A stretch of 64,000 nucleotides of DNA from Rhipicephalus microplus (taxonomy: Eukaryota; Arthropoda; Arachnida; Ixodida; Ixodidae): NCBI RefSeq assembly GCF_043290135.1, contig NC_134700.1:81369500-81433499 (forward strand). Reading direction: 5' to 3'. Every line of letters starts with the position of its first letter. The stretch's first letter is position 1. Below the pieces are notes generated by a model. It saw nothing but the letters and a program-made list of their open reading frames with translations, did not search any database and was not told the origin of the DNA. The translations under genes and the position numbers were made by a program. Positions 23,385-32,883 of the stretch are shown here, in pieces.

Positions 23385-25110
23385 ATGACTCTCATGTCAT
23401 GCTAATCATGTTTAGATCTTTCATTTACCTTTGTCATCTGTTAACGTCATTCGATAACAACTTTGGCATATAAGAAGCTATCAAAACGGCCGCAAGTGTG
23501 CTATGAGCGTAGCATTTATCATGTTTTACACAAAATCCACATCATGATTATCATATTTGGATGTGTGTTTACATTCATCGTTCATTCAAGTCCTGTAGTA
23601 CCAAATTTAGTATATGCAGAACTAGTGAAGCGGCAGTGAGGAAGCTATGAGCGTAGCATGTAGACATGTTTTACATGAAACACATTTTATGATTATCAGG
23701 CTTCGACGTGTAATTTACCTTCATCGTTTTTTCGCTTCCCGTGATACCAAATTGGGTACATGTGAAGCTAGCGCAACGACGGCGAGCGCGTCATGAAATG
23801 TGCAATATACTCCGACGCAACTTCGATGCACGCGCACGTTAGGCGCAGTGACGCCACGCTAGCAAAACGCAATCAATCAATCGTGTGACGCCAGGCACGA
23901 CCGGCGCCATCAGCGTCCGTCGGCGCGGCCTGGTGGCAACCGGTGCAAATCGCGACATACTGCATTTCGTGCCGATGACGTGACTTGAACAGCACCGCGT
24001 CTGCCCCTCTTCGAGACGGAGGGATGTCATGCACGCTCAAACCCTCATGCGTGAAAGCAATGCAGCCTGGCGCGCGCCATTGAGTATATGGCATGCAGCT
24101 CCGCAATGATGGTCAGTGGGAAGATCCACTGATTTCTACTAGGGGGATATCGGCACCTGGCGGGGCATCTTCGGCGTGACGCAATAAAACAAATGCCGGC
24201 GCGCACGCGCGCCGGCTTGCGTCCCATTGTATTAGCGCCTTGAGTGTGCACATAATAATGTTCTTACATCACACGAGTCTCATGATTATCATGTTTGCAC
24301 CAGTCAGATGCCTTCGTCATTCCTTGATGTGACGTAATACCAAATTGTGGCATATGTGAAGGTAGCGAAGTGGCCGCGAGAGTGGCATAAGTGTGGGACC
24401 TAGTCAGGTTGTTACATGACACGTATGTCATGATAATCATGTTTGGATGTGTCACTTACATATGACGTCCGTAAGCGTCAAGTAATACCAAATTTAGTAC
24501 ATGTAATGCTAGAAAAACGGCAGCAAACGCATCATGAGCATAGCATGTAGTGATGTTTTTATATGACACGCATCTGAAGTATATCATGTTTACACCAGTC
24601 ACATACCTCCGTAATCCATTCACGTCCCGTAATAGCGAATTTGCTTCATGAGAAGTTAGCGAAACGGCCGTGAGCGCATTATGAACTTGGCATGTAGTAA
24701 TGAGGCATGTCATTTAGTACATGACACGCATCTCATGATTATCATGTTTGCACCAGTCACATACCTCCGTCATCTATTCCCGTCCCATAATACCTAATTC
24801 GGTATATGCAAAGCTAGCGAAACAGCCGTGAGAACATCATGGGTGTGGCATGTAGTCATGTCGTTACACGACACGCATGCTATGATTTTGATGTTAGAGC
24901 CTGTCGCTTGTGTTCGCCGTGAAGTCATGTCATACCATATCAATTTTGCAACATAGCAGGTGAATGAAACCACCGCAAGAGCAGCGAGACCATGACAGAA
25001 ATCATGACATTTATGACATACCTGTCGTGATTTTCATGTTTTGACTAACAAGTTATGTTCATCATACAGTCATGTTTTATCATACCCCCTTTAGTATCAA
25101 CACCATAATC
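23385..25110. repeat. ~147-bp diverged tandem repeats
   Basis: ATCATGTTTxxA-type landmarks occur near 23407, 23548, 23695, then 24287, 24436, 24584, 24740, 24889 and 25035, spacings of 141-156 bp. Each unit carries GTAATACCAAATTxxGTACATG-like text followed by GCTAGCGAAACGGCxGxGAGCGCATCATGA. The array is interrupted at about 23797-24255. Open frames on the minus strand at 24264-24713 are by-products of the repeat. Confidence 0.85.
23797..24255. mobile_element. GC-rich insertion inside the 147-bp array
   Basis: About 460 bp without similarity to the surrounding AT-rich units replaces the junction between two units. It contains a 9-bp perfect hairpin (GCCGGCGCG, 4-base loop, CGCGCCGGC) at 24193-24214 and a degenerate CAATCAATCAAT. 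Ends are approximate and no terminal repeats were found, so the element class is unknown. Confidence 0.5.
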
Positions 25111-25144
25111 CAAACGGCCAGGAGAGCTTAAAGTCATAGGTGGC

Positions 25145-25222
<78 letters not shown>
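25145..25222. repeat. (TAGA)n microsatellite, ~19 units
   Basis: Pure tetranucleotide run placed after the last 147-bp unit and before a terminal-looking hairpin. Confidence 0.98.
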
Positions 25223-25249
25223 CGCTCAAAGATGCCGAAGTTCGTCAGC

Positions 25250-25264
25250 AAATGCTTCGCATTT
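25250..25264. repeat. Small stem-loop AAATGC-TTC-GCATTT
   Basis: Perfect 6-bp stem with a 3-base loop, 28 bases after the microsatellite. Together with the tandem units and microsatellite this is the order of parts in Helentron/HINE elements (internal repeats, microsatellite, 3' stem-loop). The assignment is inference. Confidence 0.45.
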
Positions 25265-26490
25265 AAAAGGCTGCTGAATTACTAACTAAATACTAACCAG
25301 GTTGGGTATCACCCTAGTTTTTGGTGCGCGAGCTCACGCATGCGCGAAAAAAAAAAAAAACGGCTGCTGAGCAGTTGAGCTTGGGCGCGATCAGTAAAGG
25401 CCATGTTCCTAATGCTGCCCCTGTCTGCTCTCTCGGGGCTTCAGTCGACCCTTAGACCTGAGCCTACACCATTTAGGTGTCGCATAAGCACTAACTTAAC
25501 CCTTAGGGAAGATTGAAAAATGCTGATGTTTGAAACTTACTCACCTGGAAAGTAGTTCGTAAATGGTACTGACTCCAATAATTATTACATTACTGAATTT
25601 TAAGTGATCGGGCGCTTATATGTGCATGTATATTGCCACGTGAAGGTCATTCAAATAAAAAAAGTACATATATAATAATAGATGAAGTGCAATGTCCTGC
25701 GTAGACAACCTAAAGGTCACTAATTACTTCATGTAATCACCATGACAAGGTAACATCCGGAACAGACATAGCAGTATAAACGAAACACAGACGAAAACAT
25801 ACACCCAAATGCACACATAGAATACCGTTACTCAGCGGGTATCATATACTGTGGCAGCTGCATGAAACCTATTTATGCTCCTACTTTGAAATAGCACACT
25901 CTGTAGTGGTTACCAGCCATAGAATTTAGAAAAATAATGAACGTTTTGTACACATATTTGTATGACGTTCAATATATGTGTGTCATCATAAAGCGCAATA
26001 TTTTTAAAGTAATCGAAAAAATTATGATTGGTCTAAACTTGTCTTAAGAGTGTCATGATTACTGTAAGATATGCGGCAGTGTTTACAAAAGATCTGGCAA
26101 CATATTGTTACCTAGGTAAAAAAAACAAAAAAAAATTTTTTAGTAATAGCTGAAGTTTCATGCCTTAGTAGCTGTTGGCTATAGTAAAGAGATGACGCGA
26201 AGGTAGTAAAATATGCTCGAAACAAGTAAATGCGAGCGTTGCCAACTAGTTGCTAACTTTTAACGCAATATGGTTAAAGAGCTCGTGTCGCAGATAACCC
26301 GCCGCTGGCATCGGCCCCATTGATTATGTGCGAAAAATTGTATGTGCGTCTGTGACCGAAAAATCAAGTTACCAAAATATCCGTGGGAGGTCACTACTTG
26401 TTGACGCGTGCGAGCGCGATTACACTAAAAAGCCGAGCATTCGAAGGAAAAAAAAAAAAGTGCTCAAGGTCACGAGGAGCGGTAATTTTT
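25265..26490. other. Unassigned AT-rich region
   Basis: I recognise no gene or repeat family. Homopolymer A runs occur near 25350, 26120 and 26448. Confidence 0.4.
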
Positions 26491-27223
26491 AGGGGCGAAG
26501 CTCCTTAAAGCACACCTGTTCGTCCCTCGTAGTATGTAACATGTCTTACTCTTTGACATCCAAGTGGGTGCCAGTGGGAGATTTCTCCTGTGCGTTGTTG
26601 AACAATGAAAAAATCGCAGCGTTTGCGTTAACTAAAAGCCAAATTCTTCTGTTTCTCATTCCCCATTAGCAGCGATTGGCATGTACACTAAGCAGTATCT
26701 GACAAGAAAAGGTTGCTACGTTATACTTGCTGGAAACCTCCTTTGTTTCAGAAAGGTTTAGCGAGCGTTGGGCCACAGCGCCATGAATACAGTGAACTAG
26801 TATATACCATAAACTCGAGGTGGTTAAAGGTGGGAAGTAGACACGAAGCGCCAGCCGTAAGAAAGTGTGCGTATGCCACCTCTCGTTTAATCCTTGGAAT
26901 GTCTGCTGGATGGCGGTGCTTCTATATGTGGAATATATAATGAAAAGATGCGAGATTGTTGTACTTGGAGTGTTGACTAGATGGACGAATGGACACACAG
27001 ACAGATGCATGGACGGACGCACGGATGGCTGCACGAACAGATGGACGCATGGGTGGACGCAGAGTGGATGCATGGACGAGCGCGTGGACGGACTCATGGA
27101 TGGACGTGCGGACACACGTACAGACGCACGCACGGACGGGCGGATAGACGCATGGGTGGACTCATGGATGGACGCATGGACGGACGGAAGCAAGAACGAA
27201 TACACGGACGGATGCTTCGCCCC
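26491..27223. mobile_element. Short non-autonomous element with inverted ends and GGAC minisatellite
   Basis: The ends carry inverted GGGGCGAAGC (26492-26501) and GCTTCGCCCC (27214-27223). The right third (26983-27210) is a degenerate minisatellite of GGATGGACGCAT-like 4-, 8- and 12-bp units; open frames on both strands there are repeat artefacts rich in Asp/Gly/Arg or Ser/His. The left part is non-coding. I recall similar abundant tick repeats, but cannot name the family. No target duplication was found. Confidence 0.55.
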
Positions 27224-29227
27224 ACTCTCCATCATCCACCCCGTGGATATTATGCTGCCATTTTTCTTTTTGCCCTTCCACCCCTCCCTGCTTAGCTTCT
27301 AGCGCTTTCTTCGGGACGAGAGAAGAAATAATGCAGTTTCAGCATGCGACAAACCTTTGTAACTCCACTCGCCCTGGACAGATTCTTGAAATTTTCGTGG
27401 CGCTGAATTCGTGAAGCAATAAGCTCTTCTAGTGAATTCATTCCATGGTTGTTTGAAGCCATTGGCCATACCATGCTGAATGCGCTGGTTCTCGTCCATG
27501 GTACTTGAAAAAGTGTTTTAGGGTCCTTTTAACGCATTTTGTTCTACAGTTGTAACGACGAAAGCGAGCCCATTCGGTGATAATAGCGCGCGCTGGTCCA
27601 ATCTCCTGGGTGCGTCTATGTGTGCGTACGTGTGCATATAACAAAACATATGAATAAGTGTGCACTTAGCGGTTGAAGGGTGCACTAGGAGCCGGATTTC
27701 ACTATCTCGTTCAACTCTTGAAGGCGAAGCCTAAGGGTCTCCCAGTTTTTTTAAGATTGCGCTCACCATCCAAATACCATAGGTAGCGTGAGAACTGCCC
27801 ATATGGGAACTATTAGTGAGGTTGTACTGCATGAGATAAGTCCCCAGGCTACTACATCTCGACCGTGGTAACGTGTTTAGCGTAGTTTTGTTGTTCTAGC
27901 TCATCAGATCATATCAGCTTTATGTTAGAATCATTCATAGCGCGATAAAGCTATAAAGATAGGACTATCATACGTTGAATAATTGTAGGAATGGAATCGA
28001 TCTGCCTGACCATTCCGGAGCGGGAACGGGCCCAGTTTTTCTCAGTCTGAGGAATAAAAAAAAAGTGGAATTACGGCAATTTGCCACTTCAGAAATGGAA
28101 TTAGAATGTAATGAAGGTGCCCAATCTGCAACACTTGTCGCAGGGCACTTCATCTTCCGTTGAGCTCTCATACAGTGTTCGCCATCCGTCGAAATGAAGG
28201 AACTTACATGCGATGGATGCAATTCCGATTCGGCGAAAAGGATGTACGCATACCAAACAATAAAATGAAAGGCACATCTCGAATATAAAGTTTGATGTCA
28301 ATGCTTCTTTCAGTGCCAATTAGTGACACTTAGCCTACAAACAACAGATACGAAGAGATAAATAATAAAATTTCGTGTTTCAATATATCAGTGTGTTGAA
28401 ATGTGCGAGTGAATAATTACCCAAAGAAAACACCGTTACTGTCATCATGTTCGGGCATGAACTGTTTGCTACGTGTGATTTCATCTGTGGTACGTGGCGT
28501 CACGTCAGTTTGTTCAGTTAGGATAGAAATAAATGATCGCTTTCAATTCCAGCGATGAGCTTTACAAGTGCCAATCCTGGTACTATATTACTGTTTTTAC
28601 AAGTATATGCATGAACGCAATGATTTCTTTTCTTCGAGTTCAAATTGTTCACTAAACATTGGGCCTTCAGTGGGTAGTCTTCTGGTACTTTATACACCTA
28701 TTATCATCAGTTTTTTTTTCGGTTTGCTAGTGAACTTACGGATCATTGGTTACTGATGTGTCACAACTCGCCGTGTTTGTCCAGCACTTACGGTGCTCGA
28801 CAACGCACCGAAAAATCGTGCCCGAATTCTCTCCGCGGCAAACCGCCTATTGATAGAAGCAAAATGTCTGAGTCTATGTACTTAGATTTACGTAGGCGTT
28901 TAAGAACGCCAAGAGGTTGAAGTTTCAGTACCTGCCAACTTCGCCGTTCATCATAATCTTATACTATAGTTTGGAAACGTAAAAAATGATGCAATAATTA
29001 TGACTGCGGACGCATTGCAGCATTCGACCGGAGTCGATGTGTGGAAAGTGTGGAAAACCGCTATGAATGGCTAGACTCCACGAAAAATGTGGAATGCTGA
29101 CTTACACCCATTCATGATTGCTGTAACCTGAATAGGAAACAGAGCTGCTAGCAAACATTTTCACTTTAAACGTTAGGAGAGCTGCTAAAGAACAAAAATG
29201 AAAAAGACGTCATAAATTCATTTGCTG
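27224..29227. other. Unassigned region
   Basis: No gene, RNA or known repeat is recognised; short open frames on both strands lack any domain signature. Confidence 0.4.
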
Positions 29228-29585
29228 TCAAACAATTTATTTATTTTCTATTTATTTTGAACATACTGTTAACATTCTGTAGGGTTTTTACAGGAGTGGA
29301 AGCAAGAAGAAAAGCACAAAAAGCAGCCACATTAAAAGTAACCATACAATACGATTTGGGCGGAGCAGCCTTGATGAGCAAGTGCAATTTTAGAAGAAGG
29401 AAACTACATGCACGAGTAAGGTGACAGCGGATGAAGTATTAATTTCATACAATTTTAAAAGTGCGTAGAGAAAAGTTTACACACTCGTAACAGTTCGTGT
29501 AAAAAGAAATATGGGTAATCAACCCAATATAAGGGGGCAATCGTAAAATGACAATAGAGTGCATTATATGCTAACAGGCTTATTA

Positions 29586-29727
29586 TCAAATGCTTTGTAT
29601 ATTTTGTAACATTTCTACAAATTCATCAACTGTACGCTGTTCGACTACAAGTTGGTCAAGGGCATTTGAGTCTCGAATGCAAGTAGGAAACAATAGTATT
29701 AGAATGTGTTGTTGTTGCATGGGTATT
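29586..29727 (-). pseudogene. CR1-like LINE ORF2, C-terminal fragment
   Basis: This frame enters directly from the LTR insertion site and ends at a TGA at 29588-29586. It holds the usual CR1/Jockey C-terminal pattern in which an R-D-S-N-A-L-like 'I-x-x-W-N-x-L' block precedes a short acidic tail (TVDEFVEMLQ). It is continuous in frame with the block ending at 40887 once the insertion is ignored. Confidence 0.7.
29723..29727. repeat. Target-site duplication GTATT, left copy
   Basis: Matches 40882-40886 exactly and flanks the LTR element 29728-40881. Five bases is usual for Gypsy integrases of some lineages. Confidence 0.9.
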
Positions 29728-30873
29728 TGTTACAAGCTGCCACTCTAGCGTCGCCAGCGCGAAGTCGGCGACGGGAATGACAGCAGGTCGGTTCGTTCCG
29801 TACGCAAGCAGAAACAGTGAAGAGATCAGAGACGTGAGAAAACAAAACAACTTTACTCTAGTGATATTGCGGCACACGGGATCTAATACAACAGTTCAAT
29901 ACAACTAACAAAATACATCGACACTTGATACAACTAAAGAAATATACAACAGAAACACTAAATCAGCTTACGAGAGAGAACTATTACAAACTACACAAAG
30001 TAACAAGAATAGAACGACGGAGGAGAAAGTTCGAAGATATAAACAGGTGAAGGCATACGTGTGATGACCGGCAGCGTTGTGTCCCCGACGATCGGATGCG
30101 AGAAGTCGAAGAGAGTTCTAGCACGACTGCGATGTCGGCGGTGTTGCAACGCTGGTGGCTCTGGGAGGCTAGTGCTTGCAGGTGACTTCGAGAAGGTTGA
30201 GCTAACTCGAGGCGAAGTCCCGATGTCTACGTTGCAGACGTTAATATCGCGTCACAACTAGACGAACGGCTAAGTTTAGGTGGCCAGTCGATACAGAGCC
30301 ACACTAAAAACTTCTAGAAGAGATGCTTGTGATCTGTTTCTACACCATCTTGGTCAGTGACTAGTCTGCCTAGCAGGGAAAAATCCTGTGCTTAAATCCC
30401 CCTCGTGTCTCCTCGCTCTCTTCCTTGGGGACCAGAGACCTCTACATGGGTCCAATCATGTGTGTTTAATTGATGGGAAACTCCGCCCCAAAAATATTTT
30501 GACCCCACTCCTTTTTAATTGGGAGAGGGCCCTCAACTAGCGAGAGTGACAACCTGTCGGGTTGTTGTCATACGGCTTGGCCACCAGAGCTTTCCCACGC
30601 TTTTCGCCGTGGAAACGGTGAACCATTTAGCTCTCAGCCGGGGCGACTCGTAGTCTAATCCTTGTTCGGGGTATACCGCGGCCTTCTACGACCTTGCAGA
30701 CGCCGCCACAGTTACAAAAGGATTAACCGTCGGCGGCGACGTTCTAAGAAGAGCACCCCATTTTGCACTTCTCGGGTCCCTTTCATGCGCCGCCGTTTAT
30801 CACGGTCAGTCGGGGAGTACGGCGCCCGTTAATTGCCGTGACGCGGTGTCGCCAAAAATGGCCGTCCGTGTCA
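29728..30873 (-). repeat. LTR-B, 3' LTR (1146 bp)
   Basis: On the minus strand it starts TGACACGG and ends TGTAACA. It is nearly identical over its full length to 39735-40881, apart from scattered substitutions and one or two single-base indels. Open frames inside it occur in both copies but resemble nothing known. Confidence 0.92.
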
Positions 30874-31087
30874 TTGCCCCCCACTTTCAGAATGTTATTC
30901 ATAACATTTGTTCACACGGAGGGGAATTTTTTCGACAACAAGAAACAAAACACCACCAACAAGGGAGACATGAGGGCTGTCCCTCTCATACACAACATAA
31001 CTAGACAGAGTGCATCAAAGTAACAACAAAAGAAAAAAAAAACAAACGAACTGTTAGAGTACCAGCTTCAGTTACACGCAACAATAT
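30874..31087 (-). other. LTR-B internal 3' end with polypurine tract
   Basis: On the minus strand a GTGGGGGGCAA polypurine tract (30886-30874) directly precedes the TG of the 3' LTR. The rest is non-coding and continues at 37072-37351 on the other side of the nested Gypsy-A1; the bases shared at the junction are the ATAT duplication. Confidence 0.75.
31084..31087. repeat. Target-site duplication ATAT of Gypsy-A1
   Basis: ATAT here and at 37072-37075 flank the element. Confidence 0.8.
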
Positions 31088-31494
31088 TGCCACGTTCCAT
31101 TTCCCAAGTTTTTGTTATCGTCCGAAAACACCGCACGATTCTCAGCGCAAACCACGCCTGCAGTTTTCTAGAAGGTTCCGGACTGTAGTAGATCATTTCG
31201 ATAAGATCACGCCCACTGTGCGAACGGTACAGATTGTTCTGGAAGCTGCGCCACCGCCAGCGATAACGCTAGAACATTCGACGGCAAGAGTATAAATGCC
31301 GACGCGCTTCGCCGCTTGTCAGTTGTTGATCGAAGGCCGACGATCCGTTCGCCGCTATCAGTCCGAGACTGCTATCTGTGCGAGACTGCTGCTGTAATTG
31401 GACTTTCAGTTTACCGGGCACAGGTTCGCCCAAATAAACAAATAAATCCTAACACGAAGTCTCCTGTCTTCGGCCACGTCACGACCCCGTGACA
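31088..31494 (+). repeat. Gypsy-A1 5' LTR (407 bp)
   Basis: Starts TGCCACG, ends CCGTGACA. By eye it differs from the 3' LTR (36665-37071) at one base (CCACGCC versus CCGCGCC), implying a very recent insertion. Confidence 0.95.
31291..31325 (+). promoter_or_regulatory. Gypsy-A1 core promoter: TATA box plus initiator
   Basis: TATAAAT starts at 31291, and the arthropod initiator consensus TCAGTT lies at 31319-31324 with its A at 31321, 30 bases downstream, the usual TATA-to-start distance. The same pair lies in the 3' LTR and in both Gypsy-A2 LTRs (TATAAAT on the minus strand at 59493-59487). The start site is inferred. Confidence 0.7.
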
Positions 31495-31496
31495 TC

Positions 31497-31511
31497 TGGT
31501 GGAGGTGCTGC
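31497..31511 (+). other. Gypsy-A1 primer-binding site
   Basis: TGGTGGAGGTGCTGC begins two bases after the LTR and starts with the TGG complementary to a tRNA CCA end. It is identical in Gypsy-A2. I could not assign the tRNA. Confidence 0.75.
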
Positions 31512-31518
31512 TTCGTTC

Positions 31519-32883
31519 ATGTACCGGACGCCCCCGTCAAGCCGTGAACCCAGCCCACGTCGCGGAGAAGACACCGACACCAACCAGGAGCAGCGAACAA
31601 GCCGCCGACAGCAAGGGCTACCACCGGAGTACGGGCTTCTACCAGACAAGGCGCGAAAGACGAAGGCCATGACCGCGACTGCAGCGACATTGACAACCGC
31701 TGCGTCCCAGCCCACGATGGTCATGCATCAACCCAGGGAACCACCAATTTTCCATGGGTCATCGTTCGAAGACCCGGAGTCCTGGCTGGAGACATACGAC
31801 CGTGTGGCCGCCCTCAACCACTGGGACCATGACGAAAAGCTGCGTCGTGTGTTCTTCTATTTGGAAGACACCGCAAGGACTTGGCTTGAAAATCGGGAGT
31901 CCACGCTCCGAACGTGGGATGTTTTCTGCGGCGCATTCCTTCAAACGTTCGCGAGCGTCGCTCGCAAAGAGAGGGCCGCTGCTTTATTAGAGACTCGGGT
32001 TCAGCTACCAAATGAAAATGTCCCCATTTTCACAGAAGAAATCACCCGACTATTCCGTCACGCTGATCCAGACATGCCTGAGGAGAAAAAAGTTCGTTTC
32101 CTCATGCGAGGGGTCAAACAGGAGCTCTTCGCGGGACTGATGAGAAACCCACCGATAACCGTCCAAGAATTTGTAGCAGAAGCGACCACTATCGAAAAGA
32201 CCCTGGACATGCGCACCAGACAGTATAATCGTCGCCTGACTGCAGACTGCGCTGCTGCTCAAGCCAGTAACTCCGGAGACCTGCGTGAAACGATCCGAGC
32301 GATCGTGCGGGAAGAGCTGCGCAAGCTGTTGCCTTCGGCCCAGCCTCAAGTGGATTCAATTGCCGACATTGTGCGAGAAGAAGTTCGGCAATCGCTTCAA
32401 ATTCCCCACGCACCGCTGCCCGAGCCAGAAGCTATGAGCTACGCCGCTGCACTGCGCCACAACGCTCCTCCCCGTCCACGCCAAAACGCCGCCCCATCGC
32501 ACTTCCGTCGACAGACGCCACCGCCGCCCCCACCCCCACCGACGTCATACCGTTCGCCAGCGGCCCAGCGCAGTGCACCGAGGAAGACTGACGTCTGGCG
32601 CACCCCTGACCATCGCCCGCTCTGCTACCACTGCGGCGAGGCCGGACACACATACCGCCGTTGCCAGTACCGACAGATGGGACTGCGTGGCTTCGCCGTC
32701 AATGCACCGCGTCCACAGCCAGGAGAACGACCACGTGACATCGCCGACTACCTGACAGGAACTCGGTGGACACCACGAAGCCCTTCGCGTTCGCCGTCGC
32801 CCAGCCTCCGCACGTCACCGCACCACCGGCAGTACTCTGGCCCAACGCGGAGCCGGTCTCCTAGCCCGTATCCGGGAAACTAA
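31519..32883 (+). CDS. gag: Gypsy-A1 gag polyprotein, intact
   Basis: A 454-residue structural protein that would form the particle and bind the RNA. ATG 31519 is the first in the frame; the frame is also open upstream to the LTR end, but that lacks an ATG. A retrotransposon-gag capsid domain spans about residues 65-230 ([36 protein letters not shown]). An Arg-rich and Pro-rich linker follows, then one CX2CX4HX4C zinc knuckle ([14 protein letters not shown]) at about residues 372-385, and a Ser/Arg/Pro-rich tail. The frame ends at TAA 32881-32883 immediately after a GGGAAAC slippery site, so a minority product should continue into pol. Confidence 0.95.
   Translation: MYRTPPSSREPSPRRGEDTDTNQEQRTSRRQQGLPPEYGLLPDKARKTKAMTATAATLTTAASQPTMVMHQPREPPIFHGSSFEDPESWLETYDRVAALNHWDHDEKLRRVFFYLEDTARTWLENRESTLRTWDVFCGAFLQTFASVARKERAAALLETRVQLPNENVPIFTEEITRLFRHADPDMPEEKKVRFLMRGVKQELFAGLMRNPPITVQEFVAEATTIEKTLDMRTRQYNRRLTADCAAAQASNSGDLRETIRAIVREELRKLLPSAQPQVDSIADIVREEVRQSLQIPHAPLPEPEAMSYAAALRHNAPPRPRQNAAPSHFRRQTPPPPPPPPTSYRSPAAQRSAPRKTDVWRTPDHRPLCYHCGEAGHTYRRCQYRQMGLRGFAVNAPRPQPGERPRDIADYLTGTRWTPRSPSRSPSPSLRTSPHHRQYSGPTRSRSPSPYPGN

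Noticed and set aside
24264..24713. Two consecutive minus-strand frames as a gene
   Set aside because: Both are readings of the ~147-bp tandem repeat.
26666..27302. Overlapping 100-190 codon frames on both strands
   Set aside because: They follow the GGAC/GGAT minisatellite in all frames and contain no domain.
30061..30261. Conserved 66-codon frame present in both LTR-B LTRs (also 40067-40279)
   Set aside because: Conservation follows from LTR identity; it is antisense to the element and resembles no known protein.
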